In this document: positions 43,187-51,150 of the stretch, piece by piece
Numbering within the stretch: position 1 is the stretch's first letter
Layout: the number at the start of each line of letters is the position of its first letter
DNA from: Actinomycetota bacterium
GTDB lineage: Bacteria; Actinomycetota; Actinomycetes; Nanopelagicales; Nanopelagicaceae
Assembly: GCA_009699205.1 (NCBI GenBank)
Contig: WLOP01000002.1
Span: 62,001-126,000, forward strand
DNA length: 64,000 bases
Direction: 5' to 3'
Translations under genes and position numbers: made by a program
Notes under the pieces: model-generated
The model's database searches: none
Seen by the model: only the letters and a program-made list of their open reading frames with translations
Told to the model about the DNA's origin: nothing

Positions 43187-43825
43187 GTGATTATTGATGT
43201 CTGGTCGGATGTAGTTTGCCCGTGGTGCTACATCGGCAAGAAGCGCTTAGAACGCGCCCTGAGCACTTTTGAACATCGCGATCAGGTGCTTGTTCGACAC
43301 CGTGCTTTCCAACTGCAGCCCGATGCCGCGGAGGTTCAGCCGACACAGCAACTCTTAGCTGAAAAATATAATTTGACTCCAAGTGCGGTTAAAGAAATGC
43401 AAGCCAACGTCTGCGCAGTCGCAGATGGCGAAGGACTTTGCTATGACCTCGATTCAACGCTATCGGGAAATACATTCGATGCCCACCGGATGTTGTTATG
43501 GGCTCAATCGATGGGAGAGGGCTCTGGGCTCCTGGAAGCGATGTATTCGGGCTACTTCGAAAAATCTAAACCTGTATTTACTCACTCTGATCTGGTTGCC
43601 ATTGGAATTTCTGTAGGCATTGATGCAGATGCTTCCGAGGACCTTTTACTTTCCGGAAAGTTCACCGAAGAGGTTATTGCTGACCGAAATCTCGCTGCAC
43701 AATTGGGCGCTACTGGCGTTCCATTTTTTGTCTTCGATATGAAATTCGGCATCTCTGGGGCACAACCGTTAGAGGCTTTTGCGCAAACCTTAGAGTCTGC
43801 TTGGAAGCAACGAATTACTCTCTAG
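43187..43825 (+). CDS. DsbA/FrnE-like thioredoxin-fold oxidoreductase
   Basis: A 212-residue cytoplasmic thioredoxin-fold protein. The C11-P-W-C14 motif in WSDVVCPWCYIGKKRLE is the FrnE/2-hydroxychromene isomerase-like DSBA signature, and GATGVPFFVFD carries the cis-proline. FrnE proteins act in disulfide exchange and oxidative stress; the partner is unknown. The GTG start is supported by its -10 spacing. Confidence 0.88.
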   Translation: MIIDVWSDVVCPWCYIGKKRLERALSTFEHRDQVLVRHRAFQLQPDAAEVQPTQQLLAEKYNLTPSAVKEMQANVCAVADGEGLCYDLDSTLSGNTFDAHRMLLWAQSMGEGSGLLEAMYSGYFEKSKPVFTHSDLVAIGISVGIDADASEDLLLSGKFTEEVIADRNLAAQLGATGVPFFVFDMKFGISGAQPLEAFAQTLESAWKQRITL

Positions 43826-43842
43826 ATAAGTTAATCTTAGGT

Positions 43843-44493
43843 ATGAGCAATTTCCGCAGAAAAACCTTGGCGTTTATCCTTCTCCTTGCATTCCTTTACC
43901 AAGGACCAGCAACGGCTCTCGTGACGATGAAAGCAACGAAAGTTCAGATAGTCAAAACTGGGACACGTCATGATCCTGAAACGGGCTACTATGTTTATGC
44001 TCGTTTTCGTATACCAGCGATCAAGGCAAACCAGAATTATACGTGCACATTTGTAGCTTGGACCAAAGCTAAGAAGAAGGTTATTGCGTGGGAGTCGAAG
44101 GCAACAGGATTTGCTCCACGTCCAAATTCTGAATATGAAGGTTTTACCAATATCAAACCAGTGCAGGTGCCTTGGATTAAGTCAGTTTCTGTTTACTGCT
44201 CACTTGCTCAAGTTTCTGGCACCACAGTGTTGCCACCAGTAATGATTGATCCACTCATAACATCTGAAGCCACTGTGCATTTAGGCAACTCAGTTGTCTT
44301 CTCAATGACAGATGACGGCAAGTGGAGTGGGGTAGTGGCCGATTCAACAGTTGGCACATTCGTCAAAGGCGGAGATCAAGGTTCGTACACCACTAACTGT
44401 GCGTTTTCTCCGCTTAAAACTGGTGTCACCACGGTCGAACTCACAAATGCAATCGGAACGAAATTCACGATCACTATTACAGTTCTCGCTTAG
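43843..44493 (+). CDS. Secreted protein, unknown function
   Basis: A 216-residue protein with a signal peptide (about 1-25, FRRKTLAFILLLAFLYQ, cleavage near ATA). The mature part is beta-rich with two Cys in the first half and one or more later. No family is recognised. ATG 43843 is favoured over the frame from 43801, which would overlap the FrnE-like gene; TAATCT lies five bases upstream, giving a leaderless start. It ends next to the convergent DODA gene. Confidence 0.65.
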   Translation: MSNFRRKTLAFILLLAFLYQGPATALVTMKATKVQIVKTGTRHDPETGYYVYARFRIPAIKANQNYTCTFVAWTKAKKKVIAWESKATGFAPRPNSEYEGFTNIKPVQVPWIKSVSVYCSLAQVSGTTVLPPVMIDPLITSEATVHLGNSVVFSMTDDGKWSGVVADSTVGTFVKGGDQGSYTTNCAFSPLKTGVTTVELTNAIGTKFTITITVLA

Positions 44494-45267
44494 CTAGGCG
44501 ACTAATACAGATCGTTTCGAAAGTCCCATAAAGTAGCCATCTATAAGGGTTTCTGGGGGCGTTTCTGGATTTTGCCCAGCACCTAGTGCGACAAAGAGCG
44601 GCGTAAAGTGTTCAACCGTGGGGTGGGCGTAAGGCATCCCTGGAGCTAATTCTTTATAGCGAGCGAGAGTATCGATATCACCACTGGCCATCGTTTGTGC
44701 AGCCCATGTATCAAATTCACTAGACCATGTGGGTGCTTGCGCATCGGGGGTCCACTCACGCAGGTAACGCAGTCCATGTGTCATAAATCCCGAGCCAATG
44801 ATGAGAACGCCTTCCTCGCGTAGGGGGGCTAAGCGCTTGCCAAGTTCAAGTAATTTTTCAGGGTCATGCGTCGGCATCGACATTTGCAGGACCGGGATTT
44901 GCGCTTGGGGATACATAACCCGCAATGGCACCCAAGCGCCGTGATCGAGACCTCGATTACTTTGATGAACTGGTTCAGTCGTTGGCATTATCCCGGCCAC
45001 CTGTAGAGCAAGAGCAGATGCATCGGGGGAGTTGTACTCCATTTCATAAAACTTGCGATCGAATCCGCTGAAGTCGTAGACCAATGGCGTGGAACTCTGA
45101 GTTGAACTTAAGGTGACTGGTTCTGATTCCCAATGGGCCGACACGATCAAAATCGAGGTGGGTTGCGGGATGCTTGCTGAAATTTCACGTAGTTGGCTCG
45201 TCCAAAGTTTGTCATCGAGCAACATGGGCGCGCCATGACCTATGTAGAGCGCCGGCATCTTTTCCAT
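44494..45267 (-). CDS. DODA-type extradiol ring-cleavage dioxygenase family protein (YgiD-like)
   Basis: A 257-residue LigB-superfamily, non-haem metal enzyme. The conserved histidines are in YIGHGAPML at the start, VSAHWE (about 42-47), and SGFMTHGLR near residue 160. The family cleaves catechol rings such as DOPA using Fe or Zn, but many bacterial copies have unknown substrates. ATG 45267 is supported by TACGAT and six bases. Confidence 0.87.
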   Translation of the reverse strand: MEKMPALYIGHGAPMLLDDKLWTSQLREISASIPQPTSILIVSAHWESEPVTLSSTQSSTPLVYDFSGFDRKFYEMEYNSPDASALALQVAGIMPTTEPVHQSNRGLDHGAWVPLRVMYPQAQIPVLQMSMPTHDPEKLLELGKRLAPLREEGVLIIGSGFMTHGLRYLREWTPDAQAPTWSSEFDTWAAQTMASGDIDTLARYKELAPGMPYAHPTVEHFTPLFVALGAGQNPETPPETLIDGYFMGLSKRSVLVA

Positions 45268-45273
45268 GAGGCG

Positions 45274-45279
45274 ATCGTA
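45274..45279 (-). promoter_or_regulatory. Leaderless -10 element of the DODA gene
   Basis: Minus strand TACGAT, six bases, then ATG at 45267. Confidence 0.5.
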
Positions 45280-45318
45280 GCAGGGGGTAGTTGAAGATTC
45301 AACTACTTACAGAGCCGC

Positions 45319-45324
45319 TAGTGT
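45319..45324 (+). promoter_or_regulatory. Leaderless -10 element of dinG
   Basis: TAGTGT, six bases, then GTG at 45331. No SOS box is seen here. Confidence 0.5.
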
Positions 45325-45330
45325 GACCCC

Positions 45331-47331
45331 GTGAGCGATCAATCGGCAAAGGTGCGCAAAGCCCTCGAAGCAGCAATTGAGGCCATTGGCGGCACATCGC
45401 GCGAAGGCCAGATAGAGATGGCAGAAGCTGTTGCTAACGCACTATCTGACCGTCATCACTTGATGGTGCAGGCTGGCACAGGTACTGGAAAATCCCTTGC
45501 CTACCTAGTCCCTGCCCTTGTGCATGGCAAAAAAGTTCTTGTTGCAACAGCAACCTTGGCGCTACAAAGGCAATTAGTAGAGCGCGATTTACCTCGTATT
45601 GTTCCTGCGCTGGAAAAGGCGCTCGGTCGCGAGATTTCATATGGGATCTATAAAGGCGTCGGCAACTACATCTGCCTCCAGAAGATGAATAGCGAGACTC
45701 CGGACCCGGACGGCGATGTTTTACTGGAAGTTTCGAGTTTAGGGCAAGATGCCAAACGTTTAGCTGCGTGGGCGAAAACTCCTGGCGTTTCAGGAGATCG
45801 CGATGATGCACCAGATGTTGATCGTCGGGTATGGGCAGCTAATTCTTTATCAGGGCGTGAATGCGTTGGCGCCGATGTATGCGCATACGGTCATCAATGT
45901 TTTGCTGCGATTGCAAAATCTAAAGCGCAAACTGCTGATGTTGTCGTTACCAATCACACTCTCTTAGCAATTGAAATTGTGGATTCGCATCCAATTTTGC
46001 CAGAACGCGATGCTGTGATTTTGGACGAAGCACATGAGTTTATGGACCGCACAACACAAGCGGTCACCGAAGAACTTACGGGGCCGCGAGTAAATCGAGC
46101 AGCCGCTATGGCGCGCAAACATATGCCAGGCAAGTTGGCTGATGTCTTCACCAAAGCTGCCGACGCCTTCGACGATGCGATGGATGGTTATGGCCAACGC
46201 GTAAAGCATGAAAGTACCCTGCAAGGGCGTTTGCAAGAATTACCATCAGAACTTGAAGCGCCGATTCGTAAAGTACGCGAGAGCGCACAAGCGATTATGC
46301 AGATGATCAGCGCGGATGAAGAGATTGTCGATTCAGATTCGATTGCCGAACGGGCTCGAGTTAAAGGCGCGGTCAATGAGGTATCGGCCACAGCCGCCAA
46401 ACTATTAAAGCTCGGCGTTGGGCAAGTGCTCTGGTATGAGCCAACGTTTTCAACGCTTCATTTAGCTCCGCTTGCAGTTTCTTCTGTCCTACGGGCAAAT
46501 TTGCTAACAAAGACACCCGTGATCGCAACATCTGCAACCCTCACTGTAGGTAACGGGTTTGATGCGATGGCGCGCAATATTGGATTTGTGGTGGGCAATG
46601 ATGTGGATGCAGAAGTTGAGGAGGGAGATTTAGATCCAGCAAATGTTCAGATGCTTGACGTCGGCTCGCCATTTGATTTTGCTAATCAGGGAATGCTCTA
46701 CATGCCCAAGCATTTGCCCGAACCAGGTCGCGATGGCCCAAGCATCGAAGCTCTCACAGAACTTGGTGAACTTATCGATGCAGCGGGAGGTCGCACCCTT
46801 GCTCTCTTCTCATCTTGGCGTGGAGTCGAAGCTGCAGATGCGCATCTGCGAAAGGTATTGGCAGAACTCCCCATCAAAATCATCACACAAAAACGCGGGG
46901 ATGCCGTGGGTCCGCTTGTGGAGCGATTTATAAAAGATCCCACATCTATTTTGCTCGGCACTATGAGTTTGTGGCAAGGCGTTGATGTACCGGGCGCTTC
47001 ATGTATTTTGGTGGCGATAGACAGGATTCCTTTCCCGCGTCCCGATGATCCCGTCATGTCGGCTCGCGCCGCTGAAATTGATGCAAGTGGCGGTAGCGGT
47101 TTTATGGAAGTTTCTTTGCCCCGTGCAGCGCTTCTCTTGGCTCAAGGCACCGGTCGCTTGATTCGCTCCGAGGAAGATCGCGGAGTTGTGGCAATTTTGG
47201 ATTCTCGCATCGTAACTAAACGTTATGGCTCAGTGCTTCTTAATTCAATGCCACCGCTATGGCGAACATCGGATGCTGCCATTGTTAAAGATTCTCTTAA
47301 ACGATTATCAGAAGAGTTGATGCAAGAGTAA
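45331..47331 (+). CDS. dinG: DinG-family ATP-dependent DNA helicase
   Basis: A 666-residue XPD-like superfamily 2 helicase. Walker A is in AGTGTGKS with K54, Q-motif region in SREGQIEMAEAV, and DEAH in ILDEAHEFMD. Candidate 4Fe-4S ligands are Cys in NYICLQK and ECVGADVCAYGHQC. Motif VI reads AQGTGRLIRSEEDRG. It unwinds DNA or R-loops 5' to 3'. The 3' end overlaps the convergent Nudix gene by 24 bases. Confidence 0.93.
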   Translation: MSDQSAKVRKALEAAIEAIGGTSREGQIEMAEAVANALSDRHHLMVQAGTGTGKSLAYLVPALVHGKKVLVATATLALQRQLVERDLPRIVPALEKALGREISYGIYKGVGNYICLQKMNSETPDPDGDVLLEVSSLGQDAKRLAAWAKTPGVSGDRDDAPDVDRRVWAANSLSGRECVGADVCAYGHQCFAAIAKSKAQTADVVVTNHTLLAIEIVDSHPILPERDAVILDEAHEFMDRTTQAVTEELTGPRVNRAAAMARKHMPGKLADVFTKAADAFDDAMDGYGQRVKHESTLQGRLQELPSELEAPIRKVRESAQAIMQMISADEEIVDSDSIAERARVKGAVNEVSATAAKLLKLGVGQVLWYEPTFSTLHLAPLAVSSVLRANLLTKTPVIATSATLTVGNGFDAMARNIGFVVGNDVDAEVEEGDLDPANVQMLDVGSPFDFANQGMLYMPKHLPEPGRDGPSIEALTELGELIDAAGGRTLALFSSWRGVEAADAHLRKVLAELPIKIITQKRGDAVGPLVERFIKDPTSILLGTMSLWQGVDVPGASCILVAIDRIPFPRPDDPVMSARAAEIDASGGSGFMEVSLPRAALLLAQGTGRLIRSEEDRGVVAILDSRIVTKRYGSVLLNSMPPLWRTSDAAIVKDSLKRLSEELMQE

Positions 47332-47766
47332 TTTCACTGCAGGCCAGGAGGCCGCAAAACTTGGATGCAATTTCATAGCATCGATTTCTTCCCACGAGAT
47401 CCATCGCAATTCTTGGCCCTCTTCATTCATGTGATGCGGAACTAATTCAGGATGCGCAGCGGCGATGATGGTGTCATAGCGCCAGATTCCGTGGTCAACT
47501 GTGTGAGTGAGATGCACCGTCAGCAAATGAGGTTCGATGCCTGTTTCTTCAACTGCTTCACGGATTGCAGCGTCAACGGGGCTCTCATGAGAATCTCTTG
47601 CCCCTCCAGGAACGCCCCATGTGCCTCCGTTATGTACCCATTCGGATCTATGTTGCAATAGCAAGGTGTGATCGCGGACCAAGAGCAAACCTGCAGCGCC
47701 GTGAAGGCCCCAGTGCTTATTGCCACAGGTGCATTCGACCCAACCATCGCCATCTTTGTGGACCAT
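47308..47766 (-). CDS. Nudix hydrolase
   Basis: A 152-residue Nudix protein. The box GGARDSHESPVDAAIREAVEETGI (47 to 70 region, shown in part: REAVEETGI) matches the consensus GX5EX7REUXEEXGU. An N-terminal CTCGNKHWG stretch looks like half a zinc site. Substrate unknown. Start ATG 47766 has TAGAGT and six bases before it. Confidence 0.9.
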   Translation of the reverse strand: MVHKDGDGWVECTCGNKHWGLHGAAGLLLVRDHTLLLQHRSEWVHNGGTWGVPGGARDSHESPVDAAIREAVEETGIEPHLLTVHLTHTVDHGIWRYDTIIAAAHPELVPHHMNEEGQELRWISWEEIDAMKLHPSFAASWPAVKLLLHQLF

Positions 47767-47772
47767 AACCCC

Positions 47773-47778
47773 ACTCTA
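47773..47778 (-). promoter_or_regulatory. Leaderless -10 element of the Nudix gene
   Basis: Minus strand TAGAGT, six bases, then ATG at 47766. Confidence 0.5.
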
Positions 47779-47839
47779 GGACGATGCGGAAATTTGCACA
47801 TCATGACTTGCCACACGTCTGACTTTGGCCATCACCATT

Positions 47840-47845
47840 TACTCT
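47840..47845 (+). promoter_or_regulatory. Leaderless -10 element of the PKD-like gene
   Basis: TACTCT, six bases, then ATG at 47852. Confidence 0.5.
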
Positions 47846-47851
47846 CGCACG

Positions 47852-48652
47852 ATGAAAAACCTCACGCTAGGAATGAAGTGCTTCTCCTTTTTCACCGTAT
47901 CTTCTCTCTTTCTTGCTCAGGTAATTGCTCACGCACCTGACACCTATGCGGCAGATTGCATCGTAAGCGCCTGCATTGATGTCTACACCTTGGATGGGCA
48001 GATCATTATCGAAGGGCGAAAAGGTTCAGGTGCCACTGCCTCTGCTGCGCCCACTCCTCGAGCGACGCGCAAGCCAACTGTTACGGCAACTGTTAAGCCA
48101 ACTGTTAAGCCAACTGTTAAGGCAACTGTTGCGCCCACGCCAGCCACCACTTCGAGCGTCCAAGCGAGACCCACTTATCGCCCCACAAGAAAAGCACTTC
48201 CACGAAAGATCGTGCCAAAGGCGAAGGTCACTCCAGCGACATCCCTTAACGATCGTTTGGTGAAACTCTTACCTACCGCCGAAGTATTAGTTCAACCGAG
48301 CGCACAGGCGCTAATTAAAGTTCCTACTATTTTCTGGTGCGATTTACCTGCGGTATTCACGACGAAGGTTGCAATAGTTGGCGAAGTAGTGGATGTGACT
48401 ATGAAGCCATCATTTTTGTGGAGCTTCGGAGATGGAACTTTCTTCCTGACTACAAGTGCCGGTGCGCCTTACCCGCATCAAAAGATTACTCATACTTATC
48501 AAAGACCGGGGAAATATATTGTGACCATGATTGCCACCTGGGGTGGGGTGTGGGGCTTTAACGGGATAACACGTGCAATTACTGGTGAAATCCACATGGT
48601 TTCGATGAAAGTTCTCTCCGTTGCAGCAGGGCCGATTCGAATTACACAGTAA
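47852..48652 (+). CDS. Secreted PKD-domain protein with TVKP-repeat linker
   Basis: A 266-residue exported protein. The signal peptide covers about 1-33 (cleavage near TYA-AD). Next comes a Thr/Pro/Lys linker of TVKPTVKPTVKATV type and then a PKD-like Ig fold (about 165-255, with WSFGDGT, HTYQRPGKYIVTM). PKD domains bind surfaces or other proteins. ATG 47852 is preferred over 47825 because of the -10 spacing and a better signal peptide. The function is unknown. Confidence 0.72.
   Translation: MKNLTLGMKCFSFFTVSSLFLAQVIAHAPDTYAADCIVSACIDVYTLDGQIIIEGRKGSGATASAAPTPRATRKPTVTATVKPTVKPTVKATVAPTPATTSSVQARPTYRPTRKALPRKIVPKAKVTPATSLNDRLVKLLPTAEVLVQPSAQALIKVPTIFWCDLPAVFTTKVAIVGEVVDVTMKPSFLWSFGDGTFFLTTSAGAPYPHQKITHTYQRPGKYIVTMIATWGGVWGFNGITRAITGEIHMVSMKVLSVAAGPIRITQ
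48071..48130 (+). repeat. 12-bp tandem repeat coding TVKP
   Basis: About five copies of a unit close to ACTGTTAAGCCA inside the linker of the PKD protein. Copy number could vary by slippage without shifting the frame. Confidence 0.75.
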
Positions 48653-48717
48653 ATTCATCTCCACAGATTTGGACAGTTTCTAGATTGAGTGTGGGTAGTA
48701 AATGACATCTTCCAAGG

Positions 48718-49761
48718 ATGACAACACTTACATCACCTCATGATCTATTAGCTGCAGTCCCATTCCTTATCGGGTATCACCCCACTGACTCCATAGTTAT
48801 AGTCGCACTCAAGAATGAGTCTGTGGGCATGGCTATGCGCGTTGATTTCCCTACAGTTGAAGGCCTCCAAGATTTGGAAGTGCAATTAGTCGCACACCTC
48901 GAGCGAGAAGGCGCTGATGCGGCGCTGATTGTTGCCTACCAACCAGCGGGTTCTAGTCAAGGCGAGGAGATACTTGCTCAACTTGCCAGCGCGCTTTTCA
49001 GAGCTGATATTGAAGTTCGTGAATCGCTACTCATTTTCGGAAGTCGTTGGCGTTCATTGCTCTGTTGCGATATTAACTGCTGTCCTCTCGAGGGACGCGA
49101 GCTTCCTGAGATTTCTACCTCTCGTATTGCCGCAGAACAAGTTGCCCTTGGCCACCCGATGCCTTATGTAGATGAGTCTGAGTTAGGGCAGTCGATCTCT
49201 TCTTTACCACTTTCATCGGATGCGCAGTTTATGGCGAGCGTTCGCTCATTTCTTGTAGATCAAAATGATCCTGATATTCAACAGATTCGCCGGGATGGAG
49301 CTGTGGCAGTTATCGATTTAGCTTCACGCTTTATCGCAGGTTCACTAGGCAAAGACATTGGCGATGACCAAGAGATTTGTGCGCGAGTTATTGGCAGGCT
49401 AAGTGATATCCAAGTGCGGGATTTCGCTCTGGGTTCACACGATCAAGGCACTCAAGATCTCTACTGGAGTATGTGGCGATATTTGTTACGGATTGCACCT
49501 GTCGGTTGTGCGGCTCCAGTTGCAACCTTATTAGCGGCAATTTCTTATGAAAATGGAGATGGTGCGCTAGCTCGACGCTCTCTTGAAAGGGCGCGCGAAG
49601 ATGACCCTGCATATTCTTTGACGATCTTGCTAGCCCGAGTCTTTAGCGCGGGTTGGCCTTCAGAATCTTTTGCTGCGATGCGAAAAGAACTCCACCCCAA
49701 AGTGTGTGCGGGGATATTCGAGGGCGCCCCTCACTCCATCAATGAAGAAGTCACGGGATAG
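48718..49761 (+). CDS. DUF4192-domain protein
   Basis: A 347-residue protein of a family widespread in actinobacteria and of unknown function. The N-terminal signature is SPHDLLAAVPFLIGYHPTDSIVIVAL (partly shown by LIGYHPTDS), and the C-terminal part is helical with LARRSLERAREDDP, a TPR-like stretch. It is soluble with no signal peptide. It lies upstream of metX but is separated by the riboswitch, so metX is controlled on its own. Confidence 0.85.
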   Translation: MTTLTSPHDLLAAVPFLIGYHPTDSIVIVALKNESVGMAMRVDFPTVEGLQDLEVQLVAHLEREGADAALIVAYQPAGSSQGEEILAQLASALFRADIEVRESLLIFGSRWRSLLCCDINCCPLEGRELPEISTSRIAAEQVALGHPMPYVDESELGQSISSLPLSSDAQFMASVRSFLVDQNDPDIQQIRRDGAVAVIDLASRFIAGSLGKDIGDDQEICARVIGRLSDIQVRDFALGSHDQGTQDLYWSMWRYLLRIAPVGCAAPVATLLAAISYENGDGALARRSLERAREDDPAYSLTILLARVFSAGWPSESFAAMRKELHPKVCAGIFEGAPHSINEEVTG

Positions 49762-49796
49762 TTTTCCCAAAACCCAGACCATCGCGTACGATTTGG

Positions 49797-49897
49797 CCAC
49801 GGTCACGAGTTCCAGGTTCCAGCCCCGGCTAACTGGACGGCAACCCTCCATAGCGGCGGGGTGCTCCGGGTGAAGACCAGGTTGATGAGCACCTTTC
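49797..49897 (+). ncRNA. SAM-IV riboswitch upstream of metX
   Basis: The sequence matches the actinobacterial SAM-IV pattern. GGTCACGAG (49801-49809) begins P1, which closes with GACC at 49875-49878. The core has CCCCGGCT, GGACGGCAACCC and GGGGTGCTCCGGGTGAAGACC-type segments (split here). SAM binding should lower metX expression. Directly after it CCTTTC (49892-49897) can pair with GAAGGG (49910-49915), the metX ribosome site, so control is probably at translation. Confidence 0.9.
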
Positions 49898-49909
49898 ATC
49901 GACAAGCGC

Positions 49910-49915
49910 GAAGGG
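49910..49915 (+). promoter_or_regulatory. metX ribosome site, sequestrable
   Basis: GAAGGG, seven bases before ATG 49923, complementary (with one G-U) to CCTTTC at 49892-49897. Confidence 0.6.
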
Positions 49916-49922
49916 TTTCATA

Positions 49923-51023
49923 ATGAGTACACCTCTATCCCCATCGGGACACTTTCCGATTACGGGCGCATGGCTAGAAAGTGACGACCCAGGCGATCGC
50001 AAATTTCTCTCCATCGCTTCACTCACACTTGAAAGCGGAGACGTTTTAGAAGATGTCACGATCTGCTATCAGAGTTGGGGCCAATTAAACGCAGATGGGG
50101 ATAATGCGATTCTTGTAAATCATGCGCTCACTGGTTGGTCTGATGTGCCTGGCTGGTGGCCCTTGATGGTCGGCCCTGGATTGCCGCTAGATACTGATAA
50201 ATTTTTTATTCTCTGCCCCAATGTCATTGGTGGATGTCAGGGAAGTACAGGACCTTCGAGCATCGCACCTGATGGCAGAAGATACGGATCTCGTTTTCCT
50301 TCTCTAACAATTCGTGACATGGTCGCTGCGGAAGTAGCTTTTAGCGATGCGCTAGGAATAAAGAAATATCGTCTAGCTGTAGGTCCATCTTTGGGGGGCA
50401 TGCGCTCGCTGGAATGGGCGATTCAATTCCCAGAACGTATTGGCGCTATCTGCACCATTGGGTCATCGGCGGTCGCTACTGGAGATCAAATTGGCACTGC
50501 TTCGATTCAGATTCGTGCCATCAAGAGCGATCCCCATTTTTACGGTGGGGATTATTACGAGCACGAACGTGGACCTATTGAAGGCTTAGGAATTGCTCGG
50601 CGCATCGCGCACCTGACCTATCGAACAGAAGCCGAGATGGATGTTCGATTTGGGCGCGAACTTCAAGGAGATGAGACAGGACGCTATGCCGTTGAGTCAT
50701 ATCTTGACCATCAAGCTCGCAAACTTGCAGAACGTTTTGATGCCAATACCTACATCGTGCTCACGGAGGCGATGAATTCTCATGACATTGGACGAGATCG
50801 CGGGGGCGTTGCAGCAGCGCTAGCTCAGATTAAAACCCCAGTGGTCGTTCTCTCGATTGATACCGATCGCTTATTCCCACCGCGCTTACAAGCTGAAATT
50901 GCGGATCTAGCGCCCGGTGCTAGGCCATTGGTAACCATCACCTCGCCCTTTGGACATGATGGCTTCTTGGTCGAAGTTGAGGCGGTAGGGGATGTCATCC
51001 GCGGCGCTCTCACGCTTGGGTAG
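49923..51023 (+). CDS. metX: Homoserine O-acetyltransferase
   Basis: A 366-residue alpha/beta hydrolase that acetylates (or succinylates) homoserine in methionine synthesis. Nucleophile S156 lies in VGPSLGGMRSLEW, the aspartate in LSIDTDRLFP and the histidine in FGHDGFLVE. HALTGWSDVPGWW and GGCQGSTGPSS form the substrate pocket. The elbow reads GPSLGG rather than the commoner GGSMGG. The SAM-IV riboswitch upstream fits the role. metY is not in the window. Confidence 0.94.
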   Translation: MSTPLSPSGHFPITGAWLESDDPGDRKFLSIASLTLESGDVLEDVTICYQSWGQLNADGDNAILVNHALTGWSDVPGWWPLMVGPGLPLDTDKFFILCPNVIGGCQGSTGPSSIAPDGRRYGSRFPSLTIRDMVAAEVAFSDALGIKKYRLAVGPSLGGMRSLEWAIQFPERIGAICTIGSSAVATGDQIGTASIQIRAIKSDPHFYGGDYYEHERGPIEGLGIARRIAHLTYRTEAEMDVRFGRELQGDETGRYAVESYLDHQARKLAERFDANTYIVLTEAMNSHDIGRDRGGVAAALAQIKTPVVVLSIDTDRLFPPRLQAEIADLAPGARPLVTITSPFGHDGFLVEVEAVGDVIRGALTLG

Positions 51024-51068
51024 AGAGTTTGCTGGCCCCAAAAAGCCTTTTCGATGTGCATTTACCCC

Positions 51069-51077
51069 TGTGGATAA
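51069..51077 (-). promoter_or_regulatory. Perfect DnaA-box 9-mer in sigA promoter
   Basis: TTATCCACA on the minus strand, three bases upstream of the TATAAT at 51080-51085. Confidence 0.4.
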
Positions 51078-51079
51078 TT

Positions 51080-51085
51080 TATAAT
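51080..51085 (+). promoter_or_regulatory. -10 element TATAAT of sigA
   Basis: A perfect TATAAT; no clear -35 is visible. The transcript should begin around 51092, giving a leader of about 59 bases. Confidence 0.6.
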
Positions 51086-51098
51086 ATAGACATCACTT

Positions 51099-51132
51099 CT
51101 TCGCAGTTAATCCTAGAGATTAGCTAGCGAAG
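51099..51132 (+). repeat. Leader hairpin of sigA
   Basis: CTTCGC (51099-51104) pairs with GCGAAG (51127-51132) and TAATC (51108-51112) with GATTA (51118-51122), right after the expected transcription start. It may stabilise the mRNA or regulate translation. Confidence 0.55.
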
Positions 51133-51150
51133 TCAAAACAAAGGACTGCT

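Noticed and set aside
48071-48130. CRISPR-like or regulatory repeats
   Set aside because: The repeats are contiguous, in frame and code a TVKP linker in a secreted protein.
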